A stretch of DNA of 64,000 bases, taken from Vibrio albus (lineage in GTDB: Bacteria > Pseudomonadota > Gammaproteobacteria > Enterobacterales > Vibrionaceae). A model generated the notes under the pieces. The model was not told where the DNA came from. It ran no database searches and saw only the letters and a list, made by a program, of their open reading frames with translations. The stretch covers positions 1 to 64,000 of the forward strand of contig NZ_QFWT01000006.1 in assembly GCF_003144035.1 (NCBI RefSeq), written 5' to 3'. Positions 8,897 through 17,511 of the stretch are shown piece by piece. A program made the translations under genes and the position numbers. Position 1 is the stretch's first letter, and each line of letters opens with the position of its first letter.

Positions 8897-9835
8897 ATGA
8901 GTAATACAGTAACTGCTCCTGGCCGTTGGGAGCGTTTTAAAAATTCTGACTTTCTGCATTATTTCCTGAATGACAAAGTGGCCATGTTCAGTTTTGCCAT
9001 TTTTGTGTTGTATTTGGTTATTGCGTTCGCGTCACCGTTAATATCTCCAACGGATCCGTATGACCTGACTTCCATTGATATTATGGATTCTGAACTTCCA
9101 CCTTCCTGGATGGACGGGGGAGATACCCGCTTCCTGCTTGGAACCGATGAGCAGGGGCGTGATATCCTGTCTACGATGCTGTATGGTTCGCGCCTGTCTC
9201 TGACCATTGGCTTTTTAGCGGTGGGTGTACAGCTGATCTTAGGCATCATTATTGGCCTTTCATCGGGTTACTTTGGTGGGCGTATCGATAGTTTCCTAAT
9301 GCGTTTTGCGGATATCCAGTTGTCTTTCTCGACGATGATGGTGGCAATTATTGTTTCTGCTATCTTTAAAGCCAGCTTCGGTAACGAGTTTTATGGTGAG
9401 TATGCCGTGATCATGCTGGTGGTCATCATCGGGGTGGCCGAGTGGCCGCAGTACGCACGTACGATACGTGCATCGGTACTGTCGGAGAAGAAGAAAGAAT
9501 ATGTGGAAGCGGCACGGGTGATGGGGCTTAAGACGCCACGCATCATGTTCCGCCATATTCTGCCTAACTGCCTGTCTCCTATTTTGGTGATTTCTACGGT
9601 ACAGATTGCCAACGCGATTATGTCAGAAGCCGCACTGTCATTTTTGGGGCTGGGTTTGCCTGTCGAGCAGCCTTCTCTCGGTTCACTCATCAGTATTGGA
9701 TTTAACTATATTTTCTCTGGTGCATGGTGGATAACCGCTTTCCCAGGGGTGGTACTGGTCTCGTTAGTTCTGGTTATTAATCTGCTTGGTGACTGGTTGC
9801 GGGATGTATTTAACCCAAAAATTTATAAAGGGTGA
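8897..9835 (+). CDS. ABC transporter permease, DppC/OppC-like
   Basis: 312 aa. The C-type permease layout is clear: an N-terminal cytoplasmic stretch and first helix, the LLGTDEQGRDILS motif before the core, the EAA loop YVEAARVMGLKTPRIMFRHI, and AALSFLGLGL near the end. It starts one base after the upstream permease stop, with AAAGGAG as ribosome-binding site, so the two are translationally linked. Last gene of the operon. Confidence 0.93.
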   Translation: MSNTVTAPGRWERFKNSDFLHYFLNDKVAMFSFAIFVLYLVIAFASPLISPTDPYDLTSIDIMDSELPPSWMDGGDTRFLLGTDEQGRDILSTMLYGSRLSLTIGFLAVGVQLILGIIIGLSSGYFGGRIDSFLMRFADIQLSFSTMMVAIIVSAIFKASFGNEFYGEYAVIMLVVIIGVAEWPQYARTIRASVLSEKKKEYVEAARVMGLKTPRIMFRHILPNCLSPILVISTVQIANAIMSEAALSFLGLGLPVEQPSLGSLISIGFNYIFSGAWWITAFPGVVLVSLVLVINLLGDWLRDVFNPKIYKG

Positions 9836-9875
9836 TCGAAAGCGATTGATCTTTAACCATAAACGTTCCTAAACT

Positions 9876-9905
9876 AAAGAGCTGCTCTGATAAAGCGGCT
9901 CTTTT
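9876..9905 (+). terminator. terminator of the ABC operon
   Basis: AAAGAGC / GCTCTTT stem extended by inner pairs (one G-T), loop, then T4. Confidence 0.75.
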
Positions 9906-10003
9906 GTCATCCAGACTTTATCTGTCTTACTGCTATAAAAGCAGTAACATTTTGGGTCTACACTAAATAGAGATAGAGCGGCAAACTGTTTAGAGAATAA
10001 CGT

Positions 10004-10948
10004 ATGAATAATTACTTCACAGGGAAAAGGGTTAGGGGGCTTTTATCCATCCTCTTTGTTGGCTTCTGTTTATCCTCAGTGGTGTACGCAGCAGACGATT
10101 ATGTATGTGAGGCGAAGCAGAACGCCAAAAATGAGCTGGCCGTTTTGACGGAGTCTTGCCCTATCGGCCAGGGGCTATGGGGACGCGAGCCTAAACAAGA
10201 CAAAGGCTTCTTCTGGATTCAGTGTGGTATTTTCCCCCAGCCCCTCTCTTTGGAACAAGCAAAGCTTATCTATGGAAAAATTTCGACTAACGTATGGATA
10301 AAGCAAGATGGAAAAGGTTTTCGTTGTCTGATTGGCCCATATAGCCACTTTGATAAAGCCAACAGTGAACTGAAAGGGGTGAGAGGCCTGCCAGCCTATA
10401 AAGAGTCGTTTGTCCGTTGGGTGACTGAGGATGGACAGACCAGGAAAAGTGATACCAAGCCTGAAGCTAAACAACCGATTCCGGCAAAGCCTGCAAAACC
10501 GGTCCGGACAATGAAAGAAAAACCGGCGAAGCCTGTACGTAAATTGTCTCCTGCCGTGGCACCAGAAGCGCCAGCTCAGCCGGCATCTTTACCTGAGGAA
10601 AAAACACCGGCTTTCGACGGAATTACTTTGCGCAGGCAGACCCGTGTGGCAGAACAGCAGTTTGTCGTTCCGTTCTTAATGCAGGGAAATGAGCAGTTTT
10701 ATATGGAATATGGCATAGCCTGGAACCGGCTTGATTACACGAAAGCGGAAAGTGTGTGTTCATCAATGGGAATGTCGATGGTGGATGAACAGCAGTGGAA
10801 ATCCCTGCTGAGCTCCAATGTAATGACGCGTGAAAAGTGGCCGTTACACCTGCCGTATTGGGGGATGGGGAAACGCGGGCTATTTACCAGTGGCAAAGTG
10901 ACCCACCTTACCGGAACTTCTCTGTTAAATGTTGTGTGCGTGAAATAG
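10004..10948 (+). CDS. exported protein with SPOR-like segment
   Basis: 314 aa, function unknown. Signal peptide about residues 1-29 (VVYA before ADDYVC). Residues about 68-140 (WIQCGIFPQPLSLEQAKLIY … FRCLIGPYSHFDKANSEL) have the look of a SPOR fold, which binds septal peptidoglycan. A Pro/Lys/Ala-rich linker follows (about 150-195), then a C-terminal domain of about 110 residues with two cysteines (SVCSSMGMSMVDEQQW … LLNVVCVK) that I do not recognise. A periplasmic cell-wall role is inferred from the SPOR-like part only. Stand-alone gene, convergent with add, separated from it by a perfect hairpin. Confidence 0.75.
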   Translation: MNNYFTGKRVRGLLSILFVGFCLSSVVYAADDYVCEAKQNAKNELAVLTESCPIGQGLWGREPKQDKGFFWIQCGIFPQPLSLEQAKLIYGKISTNVWIKQDGKGFRCLIGPYSHFDKANSELKGVRGLPAYKESFVRWVTEDGQTRKSDTKPEAKQPIPAKPAKPVRTMKEKPAKPVRKLSPAVAPEAPAQPASLPEEKTPAFDGITLRRQTRVAEQQFVVPFLMQGNEQFYMEYGIAWNRLDYTKAESVCSSMGMSMVDEQQWKSLLSSNVMTREKWPLHLPYWGMGKRGLFTSGKVTHLTGTSLLNVVCVK

Positions 10949-10966
10949 CTCCGACATTGTCGGAGC
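10948..10966. terminator. bidirectional hairpin between the SPOR-like gene and add
   Basis: GCTCCGACA / TGTCGGAGC is a perfect 9-bp stem that begins on the last base of the upstream stop codon and ends 13 bases before the add stop. No clear T run on either strand. Confidence 0.55.
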
Positions 10967-10979
10967 AGTCGCTGTCCGG

Positions 10980-11978
10980 TTATGACTGAATCTGTTGACG
11001 AAGAGCTTGTTTCTCTGCCGGTGACAGAAAGGCCATGTCCAGCCCATTCTCTTGTGCTTGCCGGATTTGTTCCTGAGAGAGCCCGGCTTGTGGTGCGGCT
11101 ACCTCATATTCATAAGGCAATTCGATACCTTCTACTGCAGGATCATCGGTATTAAGACAGGCCAGAATACCGTGTTCAAGGAACTGTTTGAGTGGATGGT
11201 TAGCCAGTGACTCAACGGTACTGGTCTGGATATTAGAGGTCAGGCAGGACTCTATACCGATGCGGTTCTCTGCCAGATAATCCATTAGCTGAGGGTCATG
11301 CACAGCTTTTACTCCATGACCGATACGCTCAGCCCCCAATGTCTGAATGGCTTGCCACATGCTTTCAGGGCCAGCGGCTTCTCCGGCGTGGACGGTAACG
11401 TGCAAACCAGCATCCCTGACTTGCTTGAAGTGAGAGACGAAACGGTCACCCGGTTGCCCGAGTTCATCACCAGCAAGATCGACGGCAACCAGGTGGTCTT
11501 TTTGAGATAATAAGCTGTCCAGCTCCTTCTGACAGGCATCGGTGCCAAAAGAGCGACTCATAATGCCGATAAGGTTGGTTTTGACCCCAAAGTCACGGCT
11601 GCCAGCCTGTACACCATCAATCACTGCTTCTACTACGCCTTCCAGCGGCAGCTTATGCTTCATTGCCATGTAGTAGGGGGAAAAGCGTAATTCTGCATAA
11701 TTGATACGGGCATTCAGGGCATCTTCTACATTTTCGTAGGCGACACGACGCACGGCATCGAGATTTCCCAGAACCGCCACGCCCCAGTCCAATTTCGTCA
11801 GAAAGGCGACTAGGTCCGGTTCGGTTTCAATGACCTGAACATGAGGGCGCAGGGACTCCAGATCATAAGCCGGCAGACTGACACCAAATTGTTTTCCGAG
11901 ATCCAGTATGGTCTGAATACGGATGTTGCCGTCGAGATGGCGGTGTATATCAACAAGTGGGAGATGGGATGTAATCAT
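10980..11978 (-). CDS. add: adenosine deaminase
   Basis: 332 aa, cytosolic. It converts adenosine and deoxyadenosine to inosine forms in purine salvage. Zinc ligands and catalytic residues are visible: H12 and H14 (DIHRHLDGN), H197 and E200 (VHAGE), H221 (GHG), D278 and D279 (NTDDP). Length equals E. coli Add (333 aa). Same strand as ntrC but separated from it by a terminator, so it should have its own promoter within 11979-12047. I looked for the adenine riboswitch known before add in V. vulnificus and did not see its conserved loops here. Confidence 0.96.
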   Translation of the reverse strand: MITSHLPLVDIHRHLDGNIRIQTILDLGKQFGVSLPAYDLESLRPHVQVIETEPDLVAFLTKLDWGVAVLGNLDAVRRVAYENVEDALNARINYAELRFSPYYMAMKHKLPLEGVVEAVIDGVQAGSRDFGVKTNLIGIMSRSFGTDACQKELDSLLSQKDHLVAVDLAGDELGQPGDRFVSHFKQVRDAGLHVTVHAGEAAGPESMWQAIQTLGAERIGHGVKAVHDPQLMDYLAENRIGIESCLTSNIQTSTVESLANHPLKQFLEHGILACLNTDDPAVEGIELPYEYEVAAPQAGLSQEQIRQAQENGLDMAFLSPAEKQALRQQIQS

Positions 11979-12047
11979 GTCGGAAGTCCTGAACAGCTGT
12001 CTGTGCTTAAGTATAAGAGCGAGACTAATGATTTGTCGCAGGAAAAT

Positions 12048-12080
12048 AAAGAAAAACAGCCATAATGACTGTTTTTCTTT
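12048..12080 (-). terminator. terminator downstream of ntrC
   Basis: 12-bp stem AAAGAAAAACAG / CTGTTTTTCTTT around a 9-nt loop, with T/A runs on both sides. It lies between the ntrC stop and the add start on the minus strand. Confidence 0.8.
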
Positions 12081-12110
12081 GATTGATAAGCGAACCTATT
12101 GTTAGTTTCG

Positions 12111-13520
12111 TTAGCTCATATCCAGCTCTTTCAGCTTTCTGGTCAGCGTGTTACGCCCCCAACCCAGCACTTTGGCGGCTTCCTGTTTATGCCCGTTGGT
12201 GTGATTCAGGGCTGTTTTCAGGAGAATACGTTCAAATTCCGGCAGAGCATAAGCAAGCAATTCTGTTTCTCCTGAGGCAAGAGCGGCCTGAGCCCAGGAT
12301 TCCAGTTCTGCCTGCCAGCTTCCGCTGCCGCTGGAGGTGGTAATGGATTTTTCTTCCATCAGCTCTGCCGGCAGATCCGATGGCAGAATTTCGCTGCCAC
12401 TGGCCATAACAGTCAGGCCGCGACAGATGTTCTCCAACTGGCGCACGTTGCCGGGCCATGAAAGACGCTTTAGCACATCCAGTGTTGCCGGATGCAGTGC
12501 TTTCATTTCGACACCTAACTCATCGGAAGCGCGGGCCAGAAAATGCATGGTGAGCTTTTCGATGTCCTGCTTTCTTTCCCGTAGTGATGGTATCTGGATT
12601 CGAATAACATTCAGGCGGTGGAACAAATCTTCCCGGAAGTCACCCTGCTGGGCCAGTTTTTCCAAATTCTGGTGAGTAGCCGCGATAATACGTACATCGA
12701 CCTTGATGGCGGAATGGCCGCCCACCCGGTAGAACTGCCCGTCTGCGAGAACCCGTAACAGCCGGGTCTGAATGTCCAGTGGCATATCACCGATTTCATC
12801 CAGAAACAGGGTACCGCCATTGGCTTGTTCAAAACGGCCCTGACGAACATTATTGGCACCGGTAAACGCCCCTTTTTCATGCCCAAACAGCTCTGACTCA
12901 ATCAGATCCTTCGGTATTGCTGCCATATTCAGAGCAATAAATGGATTTTTGGCCCGAGGGCTGTGACGGTGCAGTGCATGGGCTACCAGTTCTTTACCCG
13001 TACCTGACTCACCATTGATCAGGACTGATATTGAAGAGCGGGATAAGCGTCCTATCGCACGAAAGACTTCCTGCATGGATGGTGCTTCACCAATGATTTC
13101 TGGCGCGCTGGCGGCTAAGCCATCATCGGACACCTGCTCTCTTTTCTGTTCATGGCTGTGGGCGATGGCTTTTTCTACCAGCGTTAGCGTTTCGTCGATA
13201 TCAAAAGGTTTTGGCAGGTATTCAAATGCCCCTTTCTGATAGGCATTCACCGCAGCATCCAAATCGGAGTGGGCTGTCATAATAATGACAGGCAGATCCG
13301 GATATTTGTTATGAACCTGATTGAGCAGATCCAGACCATCAATACCCGGCATCCGGATATCTGACACCAGAACATCGGGTGCTTCCCGTTCCAACGACAT
13401 CAAAACACTTTCCGCATCCGCGAATGTTTCACAGTGGATATTCGCGGATGACAAGGTTTTCTCCATCACCCAGCGGATGGAGCTATCATCATCGACAACC
13501 CAAACATATCCTCTACTCAT
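12111..13520 (-). CDS. glnG: nitrogen response regulator NtrC (NRI)
   Basis: 469 aa sigma-54 activator. The receiver domain (1-120) has the acidic pocket D10-D11-D12, the phosphorylation site D54 and the conserved K104. The AAA+ domain has Walker A GESGTGKE at 170-177 and the sigma-54 contact loop GAFTGA at 217-222. The C-terminal Fis-type helix-turn-helix ends with RNTLTRKLKELDMS. Phosphorylated by NtrB (next gene upstream), it activates nitrogen-starvation promoters such as glnA at 17141 and binds TGCACC-N5-GGTGCA sites, several of which occur in this window. It follows ntrB by 29 bp in one operon. Confidence 0.97.
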   Translation of the reverse strand: MSRGYVWVVDDDSSIRWVMEKTLSSANIHCETFADAESVLMSLEREAPDVLVSDIRMPGIDGLDLLNQVHNKYPDLPVIIMTAHSDLDAAVNAYQKGAFEYLPKPFDIDETLTLVEKAIAHSHEQKREQVSDDGLAASAPEIIGEAPSMQEVFRAIGRLSRSSISVLINGESGTGKELVAHALHRHSPRAKNPFIALNMAAIPKDLIESELFGHEKGAFTGANNVRQGRFEQANGGTLFLDEIGDMPLDIQTRLLRVLADGQFYRVGGHSAIKVDVRIIAATHQNLEKLAQQGDFREDLFHRLNVIRIQIPSLRERKQDIEKLTMHFLARASDELGVEMKALHPATLDVLKRLSWPGNVRQLENICRGLTVMASGSEILPSDLPAELMEEKSITTSSGSGSWQAELESWAQAALASGETELLAYALPEFERILLKTALNHTNGHKQEAAKVLGWGRNTLTRKLKELDMS

Positions 13521-13549
13521 ATCGATAATTCCTTAGCAACAATATCCGC

Positions 13550-14599
13550 TTAAATCGGCAGATAGATAGTAAATGTGGTTCTTCCCGGCCAGCTTTGTAC
13601 ATCAACTTTTCCGCTGTGCTGGTCGATTAGGTTTTGTGCAATAGACAACCCCAGCCCGGTACCACCTTCCCGGCCACTCACCATGGGGTAGAACAGCGTA
13701 TCCTGTAAATCAACAGGAATTCCTGGGCCGTTATCAATGACTTCAATTCGTGCAGCCAGCTTGTATCTCTGGCCGTGAATATTCGCCTGATGAATGGTTC
13801 TGGTTTTTATAGTAATTCTTGCATCGTCTTGCTTGGCTAAAATTTGTGCGGCATTGCTGACGATGTTTAGCAGTGCCTGCTCTATTTGATCGGGGTCCAT
13901 CATCAGTTCAGGGAGGCTGGGATCGTAGTCTCGTTCGATGATGACATCTGAGCCGGTTTCCAGCTCCACTAACTGGCGGACTTTTTCCAGCACCACATGC
14001 AGATTTTCTAGTTTTTTCCTGCCTGGTTTCTGTGGTCCCAGCAGCCGGTCAACCAGATTTCTCAATCTGTCTGCCTGCTCAATAATAATTTGGGTATATT
14101 CCCCCAGAGAGGGATCCGGAAGCATTTTTTGCAGCAGTTGTGCCGCCCCTCTTAACCCACCCAGCGGGTTCTTTATTTCGTGGGCCAGGCTGCGGATCAG
14201 AAGTTTGGCTGCCTGTTGCTGAGCGTGCTGGTTAAGTTCCTGGCTTAAACGACGTTGCTGATCAATTTTTCTCATTTCAATCAGCAGCATCAATTCTTTA
14301 CCCCAGGTTAACGGACTGACAGTCACCTCCAGCATCAGGGGTTTTCCATCGACAACAAAGGTAACATCGCTGTCAGTGATACTCTGTCCACTCTGCAGTG
14401 GCTGAGTCAGTAGTGCCAGATCCATTGAGGCATGCTGAATCAATTGAGATAACGGACTGGAAATAAGGCGTTTGGTACTTTGTGAAAAGAGTTGTTCAGC
14501 GGCAGGGTTTGCATACTGAATGATCAGATGCTCATCCAGCATTAACGTCGCTGTCACTACATTATCTAAGATTGCCGTAGAAAGTTCGTTGTTAACCAT
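13550..14599 (-). CDS. glnL: nitrogen sensor histidine kinase NtrB (NRII)
   Basis: 349 aa, exactly the E. coli NtrB length when started at the ATG at 14599. N-terminal PAS domain (about 1-110), phospho-acceptor H140 in [14 protein letters not shown], then the ATPase lobe with N and G boxes ([30 protein letters not shown]). It phosphorylates or dephosphorylates NtrC depending on GlnB and glutamine state. The frame stays open upstream to 14761, but those 54 residues are hydrophobic and not family-like. An NtrC-type site at 14653-14669 lies just upstream, suggesting autoregulation as at E. coli glnLp. Confidence 0.95.
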   Translation of the reverse strand: MVNNELSTAILDNVVTATLMLDEHLIIQYANPAAEQLFSQSTKRLISSPLSQLIQHASMDLALLTQPLQSGQSITDSDVTFVVDGKPLMLEVTVSPLTWGKELMLLIEMRKIDQQRRLSQELNQHAQQQAAKLLIRSLAHEIKNPLGGLRGAAQLLQKMLPDPSLGEYTQIIIEQADRLRNLVDRLLGPQKPGRKKLENLHVVLEKVRQLVELETGSDVIIERDYDPSLPELMMDPDQIEQALLNIVSNAAQILAKQDDARITIKTRTIHQANIHGQRYKLAARIEVIDNGPGIPVDLQDTLFYPMVSGREGGTGLGLSIAQNLIDQHSGKVDVQSWPGRTTFTIYLPI

Positions 14600-14652
14600 A
14601 CCCTCATTACCTTTCCCTATCATTGCCCAGATGACGCTCCACAAAAGCGCTT

Positions 14653-14669
14653 TGCACCAAAATTGTGCG
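14653..14669. promoter_or_regulatory. NtrC-binding site upstream of ntrB
   Basis: TGCACCAAAATTGTGCG matches the NtrC consensus TGCACCAAAATGGTGCA at 15 of 17 positions. It sits 54-70 bases before the ntrB start. In enterics a similar site represses the ntrBC promoter. Confidence 0.75.
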
Positions 14670-14812
14670 CTCATAAAATTAAGTATGAGCCAGGATACAG
14701 GAAATAAGAAGAGGCTATTTTTTTGTGGGGAATGAAATCTGACATAAATGTCAGATTTCATAAGAAAATGCTAAAAAAATGCTTTAATACCCGCTATTAA
14801 CCTGATCATGCT

Positions 14813-15433
14813 CTACTTCTTTACACTGCTCCGGTGTAAGTGCACTTTTATAGTACTGGTAGATGCAATAATCTTGCCGCTTTGTAGGGCATTGACGGTA
14901 AAGCTGTGGGTACCCCGATCAATATCTTTCAGGTTCCAGACGGTATTGGTCTGGGGGGCACCAAATCGGTTGTCGTCCATGATTAACTGGTAATGTTCAC
15001 GTGGTTTTAAGGCTCTGTTTGCCTCCAGTACAATAGTAATCACGCCCCGATTGCTACGTACAGTCTGTTTATCAGCAGGGGTGACAATTTGAATATCCAG
15101 CAGCTTGTCTGGTTCATCTTGCTTGGGAGACGGTTTAGTGGCCATCTGCTGCTTAGTGGCTTGGGGTAACCGATCTTGTTGCGTTTGTTCTGGTGGTAAC
15201 GGTGTTTGTGTTTTTTTGTTATCGAGAGGCAGAGCAGAAAGCACTTTTGGTGCTGGTGCCGGTGCTTTGATATCGGGCAGGCTGACTTGTTCCTGTTTGC
15301 TGGCGGATGCTGGTGGCGTGTATTCACTAAAATGGATGACACCATTTTCATCTTCCCAGCTGTAAATTTCCTGAGCTGTACTAACTGCTGGACACATCAG
15401 GATAAATATTATTGTGTAGGTCCAAATTTTCAT
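14813..15433 (-). CDS. exported DUF4124-domain protein
   Basis: 206 aa, function unknown. Signal peptide about 1-20 (CPAVSTAQ), then the DUF4124 signature IYSWEDENGVIHFSEYTPP at residues about 23-41. A Pro/Gln/Lys-rich low-complexity linker (about 45-110) leads to a C-terminal beta-rich segment (IVTPADKQTVRSNRGVITIV … GTHSFTVNALQSG) resembling an Ig-like fold. It lies between glnA and ntrB on the same strand, a placement seen in vibrios. Periplasmic location is inferred from the signal peptide, and a nitrogen-related role only from position. Confidence 0.8.
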   Translation of the reverse strand: MKIWTYTIIFILMCPAVSTAQEIYSWEDENGVIHFSEYTPPASASKQEQVSLPDIKAPAPAPKVLSALPLDNKKTQTPLPPEQTQQDRLPQATKQQMATKPSPKQDEPDKLLDIQIVTPADKQTVRSNRGVITIVLEANRALKPREHYQLIMDDNRFGAPQTNTVWNLKDIDRGTHSFTVNALQSGKIIASTSTIKVHLHRSSVKK

Positions 15434-15564
15434 TAGTCACCATCCGTTTTGGGGAGGTTTGAGTGGTATGGGTTCAAGCCACAATACGGACTAGTTTGTG
15501 GATTACCAGGACGGTTCCCTGGGTCAGGAGGCTTATGGTAGGGGTGTAGAAAGGCGGGATAAAT

Positions 15565-15594
15565 AGAAAAAAGGCCCGCCTGCGAGGCGAGCCT
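15565..15594 (-). terminator. glnA terminator
   Basis: On the minus strand AGGCTCGCCT / AGGCGGGCCT (one G-T pair) with a CGC loop, then seven T. Located 29 bases past the glnA stop. Confidence 0.92.
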
Positions 15595-15622
15595 GATAAA
15601 TTATTGTAACACTGTATGCATA

Positions 15623-17032
15623 TTACACAGAGTAGTACAGTTCGAACTCAACAGGGTGAGTTGTCATGTTTACTTTCTCTACGTCTGCAGACTTAAGATC
15701 GATGTAAGAATCGATGAAGTCGTCAGAGAATACGCCGCCAGCAGTCAGGAACTCACGGTCTGCATCCAGTTCAGCCAGAGCATCTTTCAGAGAGTAAGCA
15801 ACTGTTGGGATAGCCAGTGCTTCTTCTGCAGGCAGGTCATACAGGTCTTTATCCATTGCTTCGCCTGGGTTGATCTTGTTCTTGATACCGTCAAGACCAG
15901 CCATCAGCATTGAAGCAAATGCCAGGTATGGGTTAGCCGCTGGGTCACCGAAGCGAACTTCGATACGACGTGCTTTAGGGCTTGATACTACTGGGATACG
16001 GATAGAAGCTGAACGGTTACGTGCAGAGTAAGCAAGCATAACAGGAGCTTCGAAACCAGGAACCAGACGCTTGTATGAGTTAGTTGCTGGGTTAGCAAAT
16101 GCGTTGATTGCACGAGCGTGCTTGATGATACCACCGATGTAGTACAGAGCAGTTTCAGAAAGGCCGCCGTACTTGTCACCAGCAAACAGGTTAACACCGT
16201 CTTTAGCCAGAGATTGGTGAACGTGCATACCAGAACCGTTATCACCAACTAGTGGTTTAGGCATGAAGGTTGCTGTTTTACCAAATGCGTGTGCAACGTT
16301 GTGTACAACGTACTTGTAGATTTGAGTTTCATCTGCTTTAGCAGTCAGAGTGTTGAAACGAGTAGCGATTTCGTTCTGACCCGCTGTTGCCACTTCGTGG
16401 TGGTGAGCTTCAACAACCAGACCCATTTCTTCCATGATCAGACACATAGCAGAACGGATGTCCTGAGATGAATCAACAGGAGCAACTGGGAAGTAACCGC
16501 CTTTAACACCTGGACGGTGGCCTTTGTTACCTTCTTCGAAATCAGCGCCTGTGTTCCATACAGCTTCGATGTCGTCAATTTTGTAGAAAGAGCCAGACAT
16601 GTCTGTTGAGAATTTTACGTCGTCAAACAGGAAGAATTCTGGTTCTGGACCAATCAGAACAGTGTCTGCGATGCCAGCAGAACGCATGTAGTCTTCAGCG
16701 CGTTTTGCAATAGAGCGAGGGTCACGGTCGTAACCTTGCATAGTCGCAGGTTCTAGGATGTCACAACGGATGTTTAGAGTTGCATCCTCTGTGAATGGGT
16801 CAAGAACAGCTGATGATGCATCAGGCATCATTACCATGTCTGATTCGTTGATACCTTTCCAGCCAGCAACAGAAGAACCATCGAACATTTTTCCTTCTTC
16901 GAAGAAGTCTGCATCGACTTGGTGAGCAGGAATAGAGATGTGTTGCTCTTTACCCTTAGTATCTGTGAAGCGTAGGTCAACAAACTTGACTTCGTTTTCT
17001 TGGATCAGCGATAGAACATTTTCTACTGACAT
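15623..17032 (-). CDS. glnA: glutamine synthetase, type I
   Basis: 469 aa, dodecameric enzyme making glutamine from glutamate, ammonia and ATP. Motifs: the beta-grasp N-terminal domain with FDGSSVAGW, the metal/ATP region ([21 protein letters not shown]), and the adenylylation loop [10 protein letters not shown] with the target Tyr at about residue 398. GGAGG precedes the ATG. The 5' region carries a sigma-54 promoter and three NtrC sites (separate entries), so expression should rise in nitrogen limitation via NtrB/NtrC encoded 1 kb downstream. The DUF4124 gene follows after a terminator. Confidence 0.98.
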   Translation of the reverse strand: MSVENVLSLIQENEVKFVDLRFTDTKGKEQHISIPAHQVDADFFEEGKMFDGSSVAGWKGINESDMVMMPDASSAVLDPFTEDATLNIRCDILEPATMQGYDRDPRSIAKRAEDYMRSAGIADTVLIGPEPEFFLFDDVKFSTDMSGSFYKIDDIEAVWNTGADFEEGNKGHRPGVKGGYFPVAPVDSSQDIRSAMCLIMEEMGLVVEAHHHEVATAGQNEIATRFNTLTAKADETQIYKYVVHNVAHAFGKTATFMPKPLVGDNGSGMHVHQSLAKDGVNLFAGDKYGGLSETALYYIGGIIKHARAINAFANPATNSYKRLVPGFEAPVMLAYSARNRSASIRIPVVSSPKARRIEVRFGDPAANPYLAFASMLMAGLDGIKNKINPGEAMDKDLYDLPAEEALAIPTVAYSLKDALAELDADREFLTAGGVFSDDFIDSYIDLKSADVEKVNMTTHPVEFELYYSV

Positions 17033-17140
17033 CTTGGATAACCTCCAGTGTTAATAAAGTGGCATAGCACGATTAAATTAATCGGCATTGATTAGTCCAT
17101 GCAACGGTAAATTAATCAATACAGACTTTGCGAGAAGCTA

Positions 17141-17157
17141 ATGCTAAAACCGTGCCA
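17141..17157 (-). promoter_or_regulatory. sigma-54 promoter of glnA
   Basis: On the minus strand TGGCACGGTTTTAGCAT matches TGGCAC-N5-TTGC with one change (TAGC). Transcription would start near 17130, giving a leader of about 98 nt. Confidence 0.85.
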
Positions 17158-17204
17158 TCATGTTAGATCCTTGCAATTCAAGATCTTATTTCAGTAATGT
17201 TTAT

Positions 17205-17270
17205 TTTTGGTGCATGCGCTGCACCAAAATGATCCGATTAAGCACAAAAATGGTGCATCAGAATGGTGCA
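17205..17270 (-). promoter_or_regulatory. cluster of three NtrC-binding sites upstream of glnA
   Basis: Site A, 17205-17229: TTTTGGTGCA and TGCACCAAAA around 5 nt, a perfect 10-bp inverted repeat. Site B, 17242-17257: GCACAAAAATGGTGCA. Site C, 17254-17270: TGCATCAGAATGGTGCA, overlapping B. They lie roughly 75-140 bases before the predicted sigma-54 start, the normal enhancer distance. Affinity should be A > B > C judging by symmetry. Confidence 0.85.
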
Positions 17271-17456
17271 GAAAGTCATTACTGACTACAGGTGATTATT
17301 CAGCATGCTAAATGAATAATTGTCAATCGGATTTTTACCTAAAAGTAACATCTTTTGTTTAGAATTAAAAAATCATCTTCGTTACAGATCACATTTCTTA
17401 GGTATTCCGGGAAAAATCTGGTACATTAACGCCGATTTTTAAACCAATTTGTAACC

Positions 17457-17479
17457 TAGGAGCTGTTTTTTCGCTCCTA
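17457..17479 (+). promoter_or_regulatory. leader hairpin before bipA
   Basis: TAGGAGC / GCTCCTA, a perfect 7-bp stem with a 9-nt pyrimidine-rich loop, ends 32 bases before the bipA ATG. The left arm contains the only AGGAG near the start, so the hairpin would hide it. It may tune translation or only be part of the leader. Confidence 0.4.
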
Positions 17480-17511
17480 ATGCGTCTTTTTACTTGAGTG
17501 AATCAAAATCC

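Noticed and set aside
11979..12110. Possible adenine riboswitch before add
   Set aside because: V. vulnificus add has one, but the conserved loop sequences are absent here; the only clear structure is the ntrC terminator.
17371..17396. CRP-like GATCACATTT near the bipA promoter
   Set aside because: Only one half-site fits; the other half is poor.
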